This document shows positions 50,460 to 62,960 of a DNA stretch of 64,000 nucleotides, piece by piece. Below the pieces are notes generated by a model, which saw nothing but the letters and a program-made list of their open reading frames with translations, ran no database searches and was not told the DNA's origin. Position 1 is the stretch's first letter; every line of letters starts with the position of its first letter. Made by a program: the position numbers and the translations under genes. Source of the stretch: Terfezia claveryi (Eukaryota > Ascomycota > Pezizomycetes > Pezizales > Pezizaceae); assembly GCA_015179025.1 (NCBI GenBank), contig WHUX01000048.1:124001-188000 (forward strand), in the 5' to 3' direction.

Positions 50460-50935
50460 GAAGTTAGATTGACATCGCTATAGAGCTCACTCTGGGGGTG
50501 CTAACAGATTGAACTAGGACGTTTTTTCCTCTTTTTGATAGAAGATAACTAAGTATCTAGCTGTAGGCTCATTGCATAGTTAGCATCTCGTTCTGTGAAG
50601 CTCATCCAAGGTTTCTCGTGGCTTGAACCTCACCTGTTTCCTACGATACCTGACACGCCCACACCACTTTCTGACTGCTATACAGTCTGTTAATCCGGCA
50701 ATCTCAAGTGAAACCACCGAAGGTCAGGTCGAAATTGATGTTTCGACGGTTGAGTTTTGAATTTGTGGTGTTTCGACAGTTGATGTTCGGATGCGGGGTG
50801 TAGAAGAGTCTGAGATGGGAACCAGACTATGAGAGTGGGGTTGTAGAAGAGTCGGGATGAGAACATGTTGGAGGCTGGGGCCGTAGCGGTATAACCAACT
50901 GATAGTCTGCTTGGCACAAGCCTCTCGTTTGGCAC
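50460..50935. other. intergenic
   Basis: No gene seen. A short repeated GTTTCGACRGTTGA motif at 50,733 and 50,771. Confidence 0.4.
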
Positions 50936-50937
50936 GG

Positions 50938-51250
50938 CCTCGTTAACCCATGGCCACTGCTTTGTCGTCTGTCTGTCTGTCGTGGCCAGTTACTTATTCT
51001 TTTCACGGAAAATGGTGGAAATAGGTGTTTCAAATAAATAGAACTGTTATAATTTCTGTAATACTGTCAAATGAAAAGCCTTAAGAGTTTGGAGGCACGG
51101 CGTCGTTAACCCATGGCCACTGCTTTGTCGTCTGTCTGTCGTGGCCGGTTACATTATTCACGGAATATGGTGGAAATAGGTGTTTGAAAAATAAATAGAA
51201 CTGTTGTAATCTGTGCAGGACTGTCAAATGAAGAGCCCTAGGAGTCAATC
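50938..51250. repeat. tandem duplication, about 160-bp unit
   Basis: Two copies with CGTTAACCCATGGCCACTGC, GTCTGTCGTGGCC, ATGGTGGAAATAGGTGTTT, AAATAAATAGAACTGTT and ACTGTCAAATGAARAGCC. The first has an extra GTCT unit and CTTTT. Confidence 0.85.
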
Positions 51251-51595
51251 AAACGTGACTGTGTATTTCTGCCGAGTGAATGCTTTGACGGCCTACAAAT
51301 TTGCCTTAACGACAATTGATGCTAGTTCTCTCGGGTATCCCTTGCCCGTACCAGGCTCTGGTAACTCGATACGACATACTCGATGGCAGAATGCCATCTT
51401 CTTATGTAACACTTTCCAATATCGTAGACTCGCTAATATCCTAAGTTTACTCTGGAGGTTGTATTCCCATTTCCCATACCTATTCTAGCAAGTTTATATA
51501 CCTCACACAAAGCAGCCCCACTTGATTCATGAGCAGCGAGTGTACAGGGCCACCTCAGACTCCTCTTGGGCTGAAACGTCAAAACGTCCATAAGC

Positions 51596-52378
51596 TTACA
51601 AGGAGGAGCTCAGTCGAGGTCTCTTTCCCTCAGGAGCCAGGGCCACAGCAACTTCTCCCCCATCAACCATGTCCCCAATACCCCGTTTGCCGCCCCCGCA
51701 TGATTCTTCCCCAACGTTGGCCTCTCCGTCACCTTGACCTCCCTTGGAAGCAATATCCAGAGTATCTCTCGCGAATCTAGCTTCCCAGTTCTGCTCTCTG
51801 TTGATTAGGTTGGCCTCCTTGGTTTCCAACACCCGAGAATGCCACCACAACTTGCGCTCCCAGTGACACTTGTAGCGCTCGAACCTGTTTTCTTGTGCCC
51901 TCAGCTTCTGTTCCTGTGTTTCGAGACTATTTTCCCATCTCTTATTCCTGTTCAGGAATTCGTTTGCCCGGTTGTTGAATTCCACTTCCAATCGGTTCCT
52001 TCCCCTGACTTCCCTTTCCCATTTGGCGATTGCGTTTTCTCGTTCTTCCAAGCACCGCTCTTTTTCCTCCAAGCTTCTAGCTCGCTCTCGTTCCCGAAAG
52101 CCCCGCTCTCTGACCTTTTGCTCCAACGTCAAAATATAATCCTCCATACTCTTCATTAAACGCAGGTTACCGCCGACAGTGCTTCTCCCCTCCTGAGTCA
52201 CTCCAACAGGAACTTTATTCATTCCCTTCGCATCTCCCGCCTCCTCTTTGATCGTAAGCCGTTCAATGGTCTCCGTAGAGTCATCCATTCGTTCTAGTCT
52301 TGTCCGGAAGTACCAGAAGTTAAGCAGTACCTCCAATTGAGAACCTGTGGAGTTTCTGACAACATTAGCCATCAGCAT
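51596..52378 (-). CDS. uncharacterised coiled-coil protein, 260 aa
   Basis: Single exon. The N-terminus is moderately hydrophobic (SQLEVLLNFWYFRTRLERMD). Residues about 75-200 form a long Arg/Glu coiled coil (EDYILTLEQKVRERGFRERE, SLEEKERCLEERENAIAKWE, SLETQEQKLRAQENRFERYK). A helix with spaced Trp (HWERKLWWHSRVLETKEANL) follows. The tail is Gly-rich and ends GKRPRLSSSL, a possible basic nuclear signal. A TTAAATATACTAAG box about 160 nt upstream may be the promoter. The layout is like that of the protein at 46,997-47,893. Function unknown. Confidence 0.6.
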   Translation of the reverse strand: MLMANVVRNSTGSQLEVLLNFWYFRTRLERMDDSTETIERLTIKEEAGDAKGMNKVPVGVTQEGRSTVGGNLRLMKSMEDYILTLEQKVRERGFRERERARSLEEKERCLEERENAIAKWEREVRGRNRLEVEFNNRANEFLNRNKRWENSLETQEQKLRAQENRFERYKCHWERKLWWHSRVLETKEANLINREQNWEARFARDTLDIASKGGQGDGEANVGEESCGGGKRGIGDMVDGGEVAVALAPEGKRPRLSSSL

Positions 52379-52559
52379 CCTGACAATCTATGTGTAGAGA
52401 GAGGCCAAGATACTGCAGCTGGTTACCACCTACCAAAAGCTAGTACAGACTGACGCACTTCTGCGATGTTCACAGGACTATTATTCACGGAGCCAATTTC
52501 CCGCCGAGTGTGGTTTGGAGCTTGGTGGGGGTCCTCTTCCTTAGTATATTTAAGTCTGG

Positions 52560-53060
52560 TTGTGTACAGGAATGCCAACAGAGCTAGGAAAATTTGTAGC
52601 TTATAGAGATGCTTATTAACCTCGTCGCTCTAGTGCCAAAACCCTTGTAGACCCTAGTGCGGCATCAGATGTAGCAAATTAATCTCAATAGATCTAGCCC
52701 TAGCAAATAGGTTCGCTTGCACTGACAAGCACGAGCGCTGTATGTAACTATGTGCAACCATCATCTATGTTCGAAATTAAATCCACCCTAGGTTCATAAC
52801 AACTCCGAGGTAAACGTTGGACATTAGAGAACCACGTGCACCTGGGAAACGTTCCTTTCTAGTGACCGGTGAAGGTCGAATGTAGTCCGTAGGGATTGAT
52901 TGCTATCATTTTTACAGTCCTTGACCTGGGTTCCTTTGCATTGAGTATTATATACGTTACTGGAACATAATTGTCTAATTATAGTGGGAATGCTTGCGAT
53001 CCAACAGTACATTGTTCCTATGTGTTGCTGCCTCGTGCACATGTTTACTATTTACATATA
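52560..53060. other. intergenic
   Basis: No supported gene or repeat. Confidence 0.4.
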
Positions 53061-53069
53061 ATGTAGTTT

Positions 53070-53172
53070 GACTCAATACAGAACCACGGAATTACAAACC
53101 AGAGAAACCAAGTTCCATGGACTTGACCCAATACAGAACCATGGAATTACAACCAGAGAAATCAAGTCCCAT
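53070..53172. repeat. tandem duplication, about 52-bp unit
   Basis: Two units of the form GACTYRAYMCAATACAGAACCAYG, GGAATTAC, AACCAGAGAAAYCAAGT. Confidence 0.8.
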
Positions 53173-53743
53173 GCATGGGGACTTGAGTCAATCCATACAC
53201 CACGCTAATTTAGTCTACAACGCCAGTCAGGTACCAGCTAGCTCAGCCGCGGGCTATTCTGAGATTCTGTGGTCTTATGAGTTCCATGTACAGAATAACA
53301 ATTGCACAGACAAATACGGATTCCAGGCACACAAGAATATAATGTAGAATAAACATAATAAGCGTGACCAAACCCCCGATCCAAGTGTAGCCAGGGGCCG
53401 CCTACGAAGCTTTGATGTGATTCCGGAAATTACAGTATACATGTGGGTTAGTGAAAAAGCCCTTCGTCGGGTTCGCATGTTCAAGTGCACTAAGTGTTTT
53501 AATATGTTATCTAGAATTATTGGACGTTGTGAAGCCCACTTTGCGTTTGGAGCAACTATGCTGGAGACAGATGAAAGGTATTGCGTGTTTCATTTCATTC
53601 ATTGAATGAGAACTGAACAAAAAAGGAGAGATGGGGATAAAGGGCGACGGAATAAAGGGCGAGAAGGTCATTATGGGGGCCTTTCCAAAGAGTATCTAAG
53701 AAGCGGTAGGTTACGAGAAGGGTAGAAAAGGAGGCTGGGGGAT

Positions 53744-54024
53744 GGGGATTGGGGATTGGGGATTGGGGATTGGGGATTGGGGATTGGGGATTGGGGATTG
53801 GGGATTGGGGATTGGGGATTGGGGATTGGGGATTGGGGATTGGGGATTGGGGATTGGGGATTGGGGATTGGGGATTGGGGATTGGGGATTGGGGATTGGG
53901 GATTGGGGATTGGGGATTGGGGATTGGGGATTGGGGATTGGGGATTGGGGATTGGGGATTGGGGATTGGGGATTGGGGATTGGGGATTGGGGATTGGGGA
54001 TTGGGGATTGGGGATTGGGGATTG
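53744..54024. repeat. perfect (GGGGATT)40 heptanucleotide array
   Basis: 281 bp without a visible mismatch. Because seven is not a multiple of three, all three plus frames are open (repeat GIGDWGL), as is one minus frame (NPQSPIP). None is a gene. The G4 runs every 7 bp on one strand can form stacked G-quadruplexes. Confidence 0.95.
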
Positions 54025-54082
54025 TGTTGGGGTGTTGAGATATGTATGCAGAGAATTAGAGAGGTTAGGCTATTCTGCACAC

Positions 54083-54330
54083 TTGGACGGCCGGATCAAC
54101 GCTGCACCTGTGCAGCGCCAGGGCTTACCATAACGATGACAGAAAAATAATTATATGACGTGCATGTTTCGAGGACCGGATCGACGTTGCACCTGTGAGC
54201 CAGGACTTACACAACCTGACTAACGATGTGCATACTTTCGATGAACGGATCAACGCTGCAGCTGTACAATGACGACAGAAAAATAATTAGACGATGTGCA
54301 CACGTCGATGGCGTTAATGCTGCATACCAG
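54083..54330. repeat. diverged tandem repeat
   Basis: Three units begin with CGGATCAACGCTGCACCTGTG-type sequence (about 54,093, 54,178 and 54,245). Two contain GACAGAAAAATAATTA followed by CGATGTGCA-like text. Confidence 0.7.
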
Positions 54331-54869
54331 TACAGTGGTGCACATACCTCCTGCTTTTGGTCCACCCAACTTGATGGGAATTGTACAATTTTCTGGGATA
54401 AGCTAATCCCTACTCTCCCAACCACTGGGTCTGAAGGGTTTTAAAGGTAAGTGGAGTGTCGTGTGAACTCCCCCGTTTTACTTCCTACAGTGCCTGCACC
54501 CGAGACACCACAAGCAATAGGGTGGGGTTTATTATCACTAGCTTTAGCTATCAGACCGTGAGAAAGTGGATAGTCAAGAAAGGGGATAGGCGTCCCTGAC
54601 ATATTGATTTTTGGTTCCTTTTGTAATATAATTATGTTAGCCATGAGCATGTATCGATCAACCCCAAAAGCAACATCCGGCCTGTTAATATTTGTCTTGC
54701 TTTCTGTATTATTATCATGGGAATGCTAGCCCCTACATCCATCCGAATGAAGACCCGCGTCAATACTTGAGCAGAGCGGAATGCATTCTTGGTTTGGGAG
54801 GCATCTCTCATCGCCAAAAAGGAAGCTTATACACAGACCACGGGATGTAGACCCTGCTTGGTACAAAAT

Positions 54870-55510
54870 GAAGCACTTCCCATCAATTGCAGATTCACGG
54901 CGTCCCAACTGATTCTTTCGAATTACTCCATATCCACACGAAGTATAAAATCAACATTGACCTCCCCATTCGACTCAAAATCCGTTTATTTTTGCCGACG
55001 CACATTCATCCTCCAGACCAGACCAACCTACCAAGAGTCGTATTAGAGTCCCTGGCATATATTCAAACCAAATTAAAGATATGAACACAGCCTCAAAATA
55101 AAGGTATCACTCCTTACAAACAATTCAGATCATGAAGGATAGAGAAATAACCATACAATTGCACAAACACAACCAGTTCCCCCAGCTGCATCACAAACCA
55201 ATACTTCCAGCAATTGCCATAACCCACCCCTCCTTTAACAAAGCTCTGACTCTCCAAAGAACCATGGCTGAAGCTCTCCCTTGCAATGAAAAGATATGTC
55301 CACAAATCTCCCAAGGGTGGTGGATCATCCTATAGCATCATGCAGCAGTATTCCCATCTGTTGAAGCTTCTAAAAGTGGTAATCTTGAATCCACATGAGC
55401 CTCCAGAATCCAAACAATGCACCTGGACCAAAGGATTCACATCTGATAAACATGTTGACCTGATACTATATCTCCATCCCCGACACCTCTCCCATCATAT
55501 CCAATAACTC
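54870..55510 (+). repeat. low-copy dispersed repeat D, copy 1
   Basis: Contains a stretch read as YKINIDLPIRLK, LPTHIHP and LPRVVLES, then CTCTGACTCTCCAAAGAACC and CAAATCTCCCAAGGGTGGTGG. Homologous stretches at 60,280-60,430 and 62,430-62,960 keep the same order. The conservation of PRVV(F/L)(D/E)S in copies 1 and 3 suggests an old gene or element ORF, now broken. Confidence 0.6.
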
Positions 55511-57220
55511 ACTAGATATGTTACACTCTCATTTTTTTACCTCGTTTCATTGAGTTTATTCTCGTCAAACACTCTCCCTGGTCAATCCTTTTTATTTCTT
55601 CTCATGTTTCTTACTGTCCATTCCTCACAATATCCATATCAAGCTACATCTATCTCGTAGTTGCAGGCCGAAAATCAATCACTCTATCACCGACGTTACA
55701 TATGCGATCGACAGCTGTTCAAGTTGTTAGGGACTATGACCATGTAATATACGCAATCTCGTGAACTCCTCTACAAAAGTATCAACTGATACGAAAAATA
55801 ATTGCGAGAATGGCTTGAGTTGAAAGTACATCACATTAATGATGTCATACATTCCGCGCATCGTCAGCGCGGAATGCGTTCTGGCACCGAAGACTAGCGG
55901 CTTGCCTAAAAATACATAATAGTTAACTGGGGGAGGCCGGGCTTCCCCTGGTATGTCTTTACCAAATGTAGTATCTTCAAACTAAAATTGAAAATTGCAG
56001 CTCGACTAGATGATATTCGAAAAGCAAATATAAAATCAAAGCAAGATATTTCATATTTTCCAGCAGTCTAATAACTGGTAATCATCATATGGCTATGACC
56101 ATCTTCATGTCTCCGCGGCCAGCCGCACCCCTATGCATAAAAAAGAAGTCAGCAACATCCACGAACATGAATGGTACAAACATTGAAGTTTCAGCAGCCA
56201 CCTCCTCAAAATCAGGCACATCGTCTTCATCGGGCCTTCATCAGGTGCATCCAGGCGCATACATGTCAACTTCCGGATTTCTTATAGATAGACTAGCCTC
56301 CCTGATACCGTAACCAATATCTCATGCCCAGACTCGTTGAGCAATAGCGCATCAATCCAAAAGGGGTAGCTACTACCCGCTCCGGTAATTCCAAGTGAAC
56401 TAACACCAGCACATTTTAGTGCACTTTAGATTTCTGAGCGACAAGGGGAATCAAAAATTTTATTCAGTGCTTATTCTTCCTCTAGTGACAACACTAGTGG
56501 ATGATTAGGTTAGTGGATGCTTAGTCATGATGGATAAGGATAAACGGGGACACTGAGCCCATAACTTTGTTTCCCAATAACCCATTAACTGGCGAAAGTG
56601 GACAGATTTGGGGAACGCAATCCCTGTATTCTCGGGAGGCAAAACGCACACAGTCACCCACGTTAAGTTCTCTGAGATCAAGAATTGCTGCTATATTGGT
56701 TAGAAGGACTCAGCTCTAGGTGCATGCTGTTGGTTAGCACTTGGGTTTGAACCAGCACTGCATCCGGCTTAAATGTTCTGATCTTCTATGAGTAAATTTT
56801 ATGAGCATCACGAATAAGACCCAAAGTGCTTTGCTAGGGTTGACGGGGATGTCCAAATATTACACTACTGATCCTCTCTAGGAGTCTCAAGATATCGGTA
56901 ACATGCACAACTACAGTTGCAGTAAAGCTCAGTACAACATTTGATACAAAAGAGGTAAAAGCGAGTAATCTAAAGCAATATTAGTCATACTTTAGTCGAA
57001 TTCATATAGATGAGAAGGACCTCCAGCAAGGAATTGCAGCCGATGCAACAGTGATTTGTTGACGTTTACATTATGGTGTGACTAGCAAAATAGCTATTGA
57101 TGCCAACCCTAAGTTGTAAAACTATAACTGGTGATTGATATGTACTACTACCACTTGTTACATATGAAATGTGTATCACATTACATGAGGTAGCACTATC
57201 CATCACCGGCCGATCAAGTA
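55511..57220. other. gene-free AT-rich interval
   Basis: Nothing supported except the short hairpin at 55,850. Confidence 0.5.
55850..55877. repeat. ATTCCGCGC hairpin
   Basis: ATTCCGCGC, then a short loop (ATCGTCA), then GCGCGGAAT. The same arms appear at 62,073-62,105. GC-rich arms in AT-rich surroundings. Confidence 0.7.
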
Positions 57221-57236
57221 TTTTTTTTTTTTTTTG
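57221..57236 (-). other. T-run of unknown origin
   Basis: About 15 T without LINE hairpins next to it. Confidence 0.4.
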
Positions 57237-60200
57237 AGTTTCGCAATGTGTTTGAAAGTAATCATCATATGAAACGCTTAAATAGATGTTAGTCTTGCTA
57301 AATGGTGTTATAAAGTACGTATAGCTTTGGGAAAGGGGCTAGTATAATATAGAATATACTTTCTTAGATGAGGAGATTTTATTGTGAGATAGGTGAATAG
57401 GAATGTCCAAAGGCTTTCATTAGCTGAAATTATTTCTTCTACTTTATCTGAGCAAACTTGAGATAGAATATGTTTGTGGAGGCAGAGATCTCGAGAGTAG
57501 GTTATGAGAGGGGGAAAATGGGATATATCTTAGGGTCTACCATAATGAGACCCTCCTACACACCTTACCCAAGATATATAACTAAACCTCCCAATAAACT
57601 CCTCATCCGAGAAGTATTTTTATATCAACCAGCCCACATCCCTTCCCTTACTATACACACTTTGCGACACCATTTAGTAAGTCTTAAGTCTTCTCCTATA
57701 GTAATTTCTTTCAAACCCATCGCTAAACTCTAAAAAATACTCGATGCACTTGCCAATGTTGGATAGTATCAGCATCTTTATCCACAGGATTGTAAGGTTT
57801 TGAAATTTACAATACAGAAAAACAGCCTAGAAAGATTCAAATGGATTATGGATTAGATTTAGCATTTTAAGATTGTTACTATTGCTCGCCTGAAAAAACC
57901 CTCCCAATATCAATTTCTTATTGACGGATTCGAGGTACGTAAACTAATTGATTTCATTAGATATTGTGAGGACGAAAGAATTTAGGCTAATTTACTATAT
58001 CCATATTCAATATATTTACTCCAACCTCTTGTTGTTGGCTTGTTTAGTCCCCGACTAAAGTATTATAGAAAGCAAGTTGGTCGGCTTAAGTACTTGCTAT
58101 GATGCAATTGCAATTAACAAGGCAATCTTCTTCCTGTGGGCCTATACGACATCGGATATCTTGAGTGCCTAGCGTGGTGTTGGAATTATTCCTAGGAATT
58201 CCAGAACTGAACTTAGCGGGCTTCCTACTTAGAAAGATCCCAACCAAACTCGCATAGAAATACGGACTGGAATTCCCATGCCCAATTGCATCGAGTTCGA
58301 CAAGCAAAACCTAAGCCATAAAATGCATAAAACAAATGCAAAGGATACTGATCTAGAAGGTATTATTGTCAATCCAGCAGCAAATAAAGACCTTCAGATG
58401 GAGAGGGATATTCCAGCATAGTTGAAAGAAGCATAGCGCCTAACAGCACCAATTAATAAGCCTGAGCTTCAAACCAATCAGGCATAGGCATTGTTGGTGC
58501 TAAACAAGGAAAAGATGTTGCTGGTGGTCGGGTTTTGAACGTGATCTCCGTGACCTTACATTTGGCCATGATGCATTGCCGAAGTAGGCGTAAAGCGGTT
58601 TGCATAAGGAACTAGTGATAATTCTACACAATATGCAATAGATTTAAATGATTGTTTTTAGATTCATTACGTGACCGATACGTCCAACGGAATTTTCGCT
58701 GAATGGAGTACTATTTTAAAGAGTAATTGACAATAGAAGGTGTACTGGGTCTTCTTATACATACATATAGTATGTATCTAGGAGTAAATCGAAGCAGATA
58801 GTCACTATAGACCTTCTGTTGCTTAGGGCCAAGCCACAGGAATTCCGCGTGCCTCTCAGATCTGTACGTTGTGCAGGTCTTCTCCCAGGAGTTAACGGAG
58901 GTGCTGGTGAGTGGTGATGACACGCTAAGTAGTGTGTAAGATGAAGTAATGATAAGCTCATGCTAACTGGAATTAGAAATAGGTACAGTATGTTGTTACA
59001 TTGTACCTGAGATGGATGTTCATGGTATCTGCGGTGCTAATAGAGACAATGGAGAGTACCTGCTAGGGGCTGCTAGACAGGCGATCCACCATCTCCTCCA
59101 TGGATAGTTTTCCGAGGATTGAATTCTATTATTCGGCATGTGATTTCACATTCAGGCGCAAACAAAGATGCCAATTACGTTCCGGGTAATGAAGCGGACT
59201 ATGGATATTCGTTTGAGGTTACGCAAGGGTTAGCGATCATGGTAAAGGAAGCAATTGGAAAAATGGGTTTGTGAGAAAAAGCTGTTGATCTAGGCACATG
59301 GTTATTTGGTCCTTGAGCGCCAGGCTGCACTTATCAATGGCTCCGGGTGTTACTGGCTGATATAGTGGAGGAGACTCGGTCGAGGGTTGAGGAAGCTGGT
59401 GAGCCAAGGGCAGAGGAGCAGAGTGAGGATAAGGCACCGAAGGAGAAAAAGCAAAAGAAGAAGAAGAAGAAGAAAACAGCAAGAAGGCAATGAAGTGATG
59501 CTATTGGATGTTGTTCAGCAGTCGAGGGGAATTATTATCATAATTTTTTTTTTAATTCTCAGTTCATAACGTTGATTCCCATTACGTGAAAGTCGGCAAT
59601 ATGAAAGGGGACCACATAAGTATCACAGAATGTTTGGCATGTGCATCTGGGTAATAAGTGATTGTGAATCCATTAGGAAATGCAGTGGATAGTGGAATCC
59701 AGCCACTCGATATAATTCGCCAACTCAGTGCATAGCCCTGCTGATAAACGGTGAAATTTACCGTATTAAGCCAGTAGACGCAAGGTGTTTCATATGTTCA
59801 CCAATACCTGAATGGATTTTCCGGTGTACTTGGGAAAGTGTGCCCTGAAGCGCTGCTTGGACCGTGATCGGTATTGACAACGTAGTCAAGATGACTAACC
59901 TTGCTACTTCCGCCATCGGTCATCCGCAATATTCAAAACCTTAGTTTTCTTCCAGCACTCGTTAACCACTGAAAGTATAAAATGAGACGTCTCTCCCTCA
60001 GATGTAAACTTCATGACCAGCTGGTTTGTTTGTTCCCATATACTCAACTGATACTCCATAGAACAAACACCTTACATTTTGGTTTCAATCAGAATATTTC
60101 TCCTTTGCCGAAGCCTAAAATATACTGTACTTCAGCCAGACCTCCAAGCATCCACGCATATACGACAACTGATCCAACTCAGTTATGAACTCTCAATCTC

Positions 60201-60279
60201 AGAGTCAAAGTATTACACCCACCCACAGATTATGAAGTAGAGAGAGAATCTAATCATTAAATAATAGAAACACAAACAC
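57237..60279. other. gene-free interval
   Basis: No supported gene. A 23-bp (GAA)n stretch at about 59,453-59,476 gives a Lys/Arg-rich ORF. Upstream of it a plus frame (LLADIVEETRSRVEEAGEP) looks briefly protein-like but is bounded by stops. Confidence 0.45.
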
Positions 60280-60430
60280 AGAATCCACCTCCTCCTTCAA
60301 CAAAGCCCCGACTCTCCAAAGAACAACGGCCGCTCTCACTGGCAATGACAAGATACCTCCACGAATCTCCCAAGGATGGTGGGTCAACCTATAGTATCAT
60401 GCAGCAGTACCTCCATATCCTCCAGCCGAT
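60280..60430 (+). repeat. dispersed repeat D, copy 2
   Basis: CTCCTTCAACAAAGCCCCGA, CTCTCCAAAGAAC, ACTGGCAATGACAAGATACC, and ATCTCCCAAGGATGGTGGGT align with copies 1 and 3. Only the 3' part is clear. Confidence 0.6.
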
Positions 60431-62071
60431 GGAAGCTTCTACGAGTAATAATTCCAATTAAGCCTCCTGACGTTTAAGAACTCTTCTAAGCAGAGGGCTC
60501 AGAGAATTCACACGTCAGTTTCAATTAATTGACGGTCTATTTCCTTGTCTTCGAAAACACAGAAATCCATCACGATGGCATGTATTTTTATCCAACATTC
60601 AGTCTGGTCATTACCTTTATGCCTATATATATTTAAATTCCCATATCTTGATACAACTTTTCCCTAACTGTAACGAAGGCGCTAATTCCTTGTGTATGTC
60701 CATTTCGACATCATCATCCTTTCCTAATTTGAAAAAGAAAGTGCAAATTAACCAAATAATTCTGTAACGAGGGCCTACAACCTCTATCCAATATACCATA
60801 TTATTTCCAAGACAGACAAAGTAGAAACAAACAAAAGAGGTTCTCGTGAGAAGCTTGTTGAAATGACCTTATTTTTATCTTTCGCACTACTCGACTCACT
60901 TTCGAGAAAAGATACCAGATTCAGCACTACATAGCTTTTTAATATGCCACTATATAACGTTAGATCGATGCCCCCCGAGTGTATCATCTTCAATATCTAT
61001 TTATTTGGAAACGCCCAAGTTAGGTATGAGTACATTGGATAGTTAATCATGATGAACATGATAGCGACTTGTACCATCAGGCAACTACGGGAAATCTTCC
61101 TAAGATTTTTCTCGTGTGACGGTCAAGGAACACATACATGCTCAGGTCTTCATGTCGGTACTTTGCAGGATGCCAGCGCCACACATGCAGCATCCATATG
61201 TAGTACATGCGCATCCCACATGCGCAGGACACTAATGCGCTCTCACCGTTTTTTTTGTTTTTTTTAAAGATACCCATCATATCTACAGTTGGTTCACTTG
61301 CAAGCATCTATCACCATAACTTTTGATTATCTAGATTTCTATATTTCACCAAGAAATCAGGATGTGAGACACATCTATGGTGGCCAAACCCAGGTGACTA
61401 TCTAGTTTCTATTATTGTTGTAGTGTAATGAATCACCAATCAACATGTTAACCTTGAACTTAGGTATATACAGATCCCAATACAGTCTCGCATGGCAAAT
61501 TTATCATTTACCTTAATAGCCTTGCTCATGCTAGTATGTTGTACACTATGATATCAAGATGGAGTTTTGGATAGCTGTCTTATAAACCCCTAAAGGGCTT
61601 GATAATGTGTAGTTGTGGTGATTTTTTCCGTAAGAGGCTGTTTTGGTATAAACACAGCCTTTGCCGAGCCTTAAGAAGCACAGAACTAAAATCAATTCCT
61701 AATATATACTAGTACTGGTACTTTGTTACGCAATTTGCCCCGCTGTGGCCGCGGTTTTCGGTGATTATAACCGTCTGTGGTATCCCCCCACAACCAATTA
61801 GTGCATCGTAAAGCTTTTCTAGGAGTATCAACTGAGGTAATTCTCTTTGGGTCCATGCTTGATGAATATGAGGAGTGAGATGAGTCCCACCTTTGCTGTT
61901 TCTTTGCCTCGCTCCACACTACTTACCATTTGCCGAAGCTCGACAGTATAGGTAGTCAACGTGTCACGCACTGAAGTGACTATGTATGTCACCTCCTGTG
62001 TGTATTATATTACGTACCTACCAGCAATCAACCATAAGTTTCAAGCGTAGCATGTTTTTGAGGGGTGCAAT
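60431..62071. other. gene-free interval
   Basis: No supported gene or repeat. A T-run at 61,250-61,265. Confidence 0.45.
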
Positions 62072-62072
62072 A

Positions 62073-62105
62073 CATTCCGCGCAGCGCGGACTGACAGCGC
62101 GGAAT
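62073..62105. repeat. ATTCCGCGC hairpin, second copy
   Basis: ATTCCGCGCAGCGCGGA, CTGACA, then GCGCGGAAT. It has an extra internal palindrome compared with 55,850. Confidence 0.7.
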
Positions 62106-62429
62106 CTAAAGTTTACCATCACAACAAACAATCGGTGAAACAGAACAGTGACTGGAAAATGTTTCTCGCCAATGCAGGCAGATCCAGATCCATAATTTCG
62201 CCACCTACAGAAGACTAGGGTCTCAAAGTTGGTGAATATGTACTTGCAGGTGCAGAATCGCTGGGGATGGTTCAGAAGTGTAATTGTATCATAGATAGTC
62301 CTTTATTGGATCCTTCCAGTTCATCTTGCAAATCCCTAGCTATAGAGAAAAACCAGAAAATACGAACCGGAATTTTCCAAGTTTCCCCGGGGCACCTACA
62401 TGCCGCAGGTGAATCTCTGCTTTATGCAA

Positions 62430-62960
62430 AGTGAAGAGTTTTCCCCGTCAATTGCAGTTGCAGAGTTTTCCCCGTCAATTGCAGTTGCAGAGTTCACGCT
62501 GCCCCAGCCGATTCCCCTGAATTCGTCTCACATCCACTCGACCTTAGTCCCTCTTATGAAATCAACGCTGACGTCGTACCTCTCAATAGCTTTCAAGGTT
62601 TGCCGACTCAGATTTCTCCTAACTACCCACCAAGAGTCGTATTTGATTCAGAGATGAATGATTAAATTTGATTATGATCGAACTAAAAGGACTGCATAGT
62701 ATTTGGATATATATCATGAAGCATAGGTATCTAACTATCTAATATAACAATAAACACACAACCCGTCAAACCAACCAACACTTCTGGAAATTGCGATACT
62801 CCCCCCCCCTCCTCAATTAAACCCTCTGGGGTTCCAAGCAACCACAACTAAAGTTCCCACTAGCAATGGAAACATACCTCCCTGATCTCTCAAGGATGGT
62901 GGGCCAACCTAGCGTATCATACTGCAATACCTCCATTTCCCCCAATCTCTGCCAGAGGCA
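62430..62960 (+). repeat. dispersed repeat D, copy 3
   Basis: Starts with a perfect 27-bp tandem duplication (GAGTTTTCCCCGTCAATTGC units, 62,436-62,489). A frame then reads YEINADVVPLNSFQGLPTQI and PPRVVFDSEMND before TAA, similar to copy 1. The 3' part has ATCTCTCAAGGATGGTGGGC. Confidence 0.6.

Noticed and set aside
53744..54024. Internal telomere
   Set aside because: GGGGATT is not the usual fungal TTAGGG, and the array sits inside ordinary sequence.
53742..54150. Long ORFs in all plus frames (GIGDWGL repeats)
   Set aside because: Produced by a heptanucleotide array; open in every frame and with no flanking coding signal.
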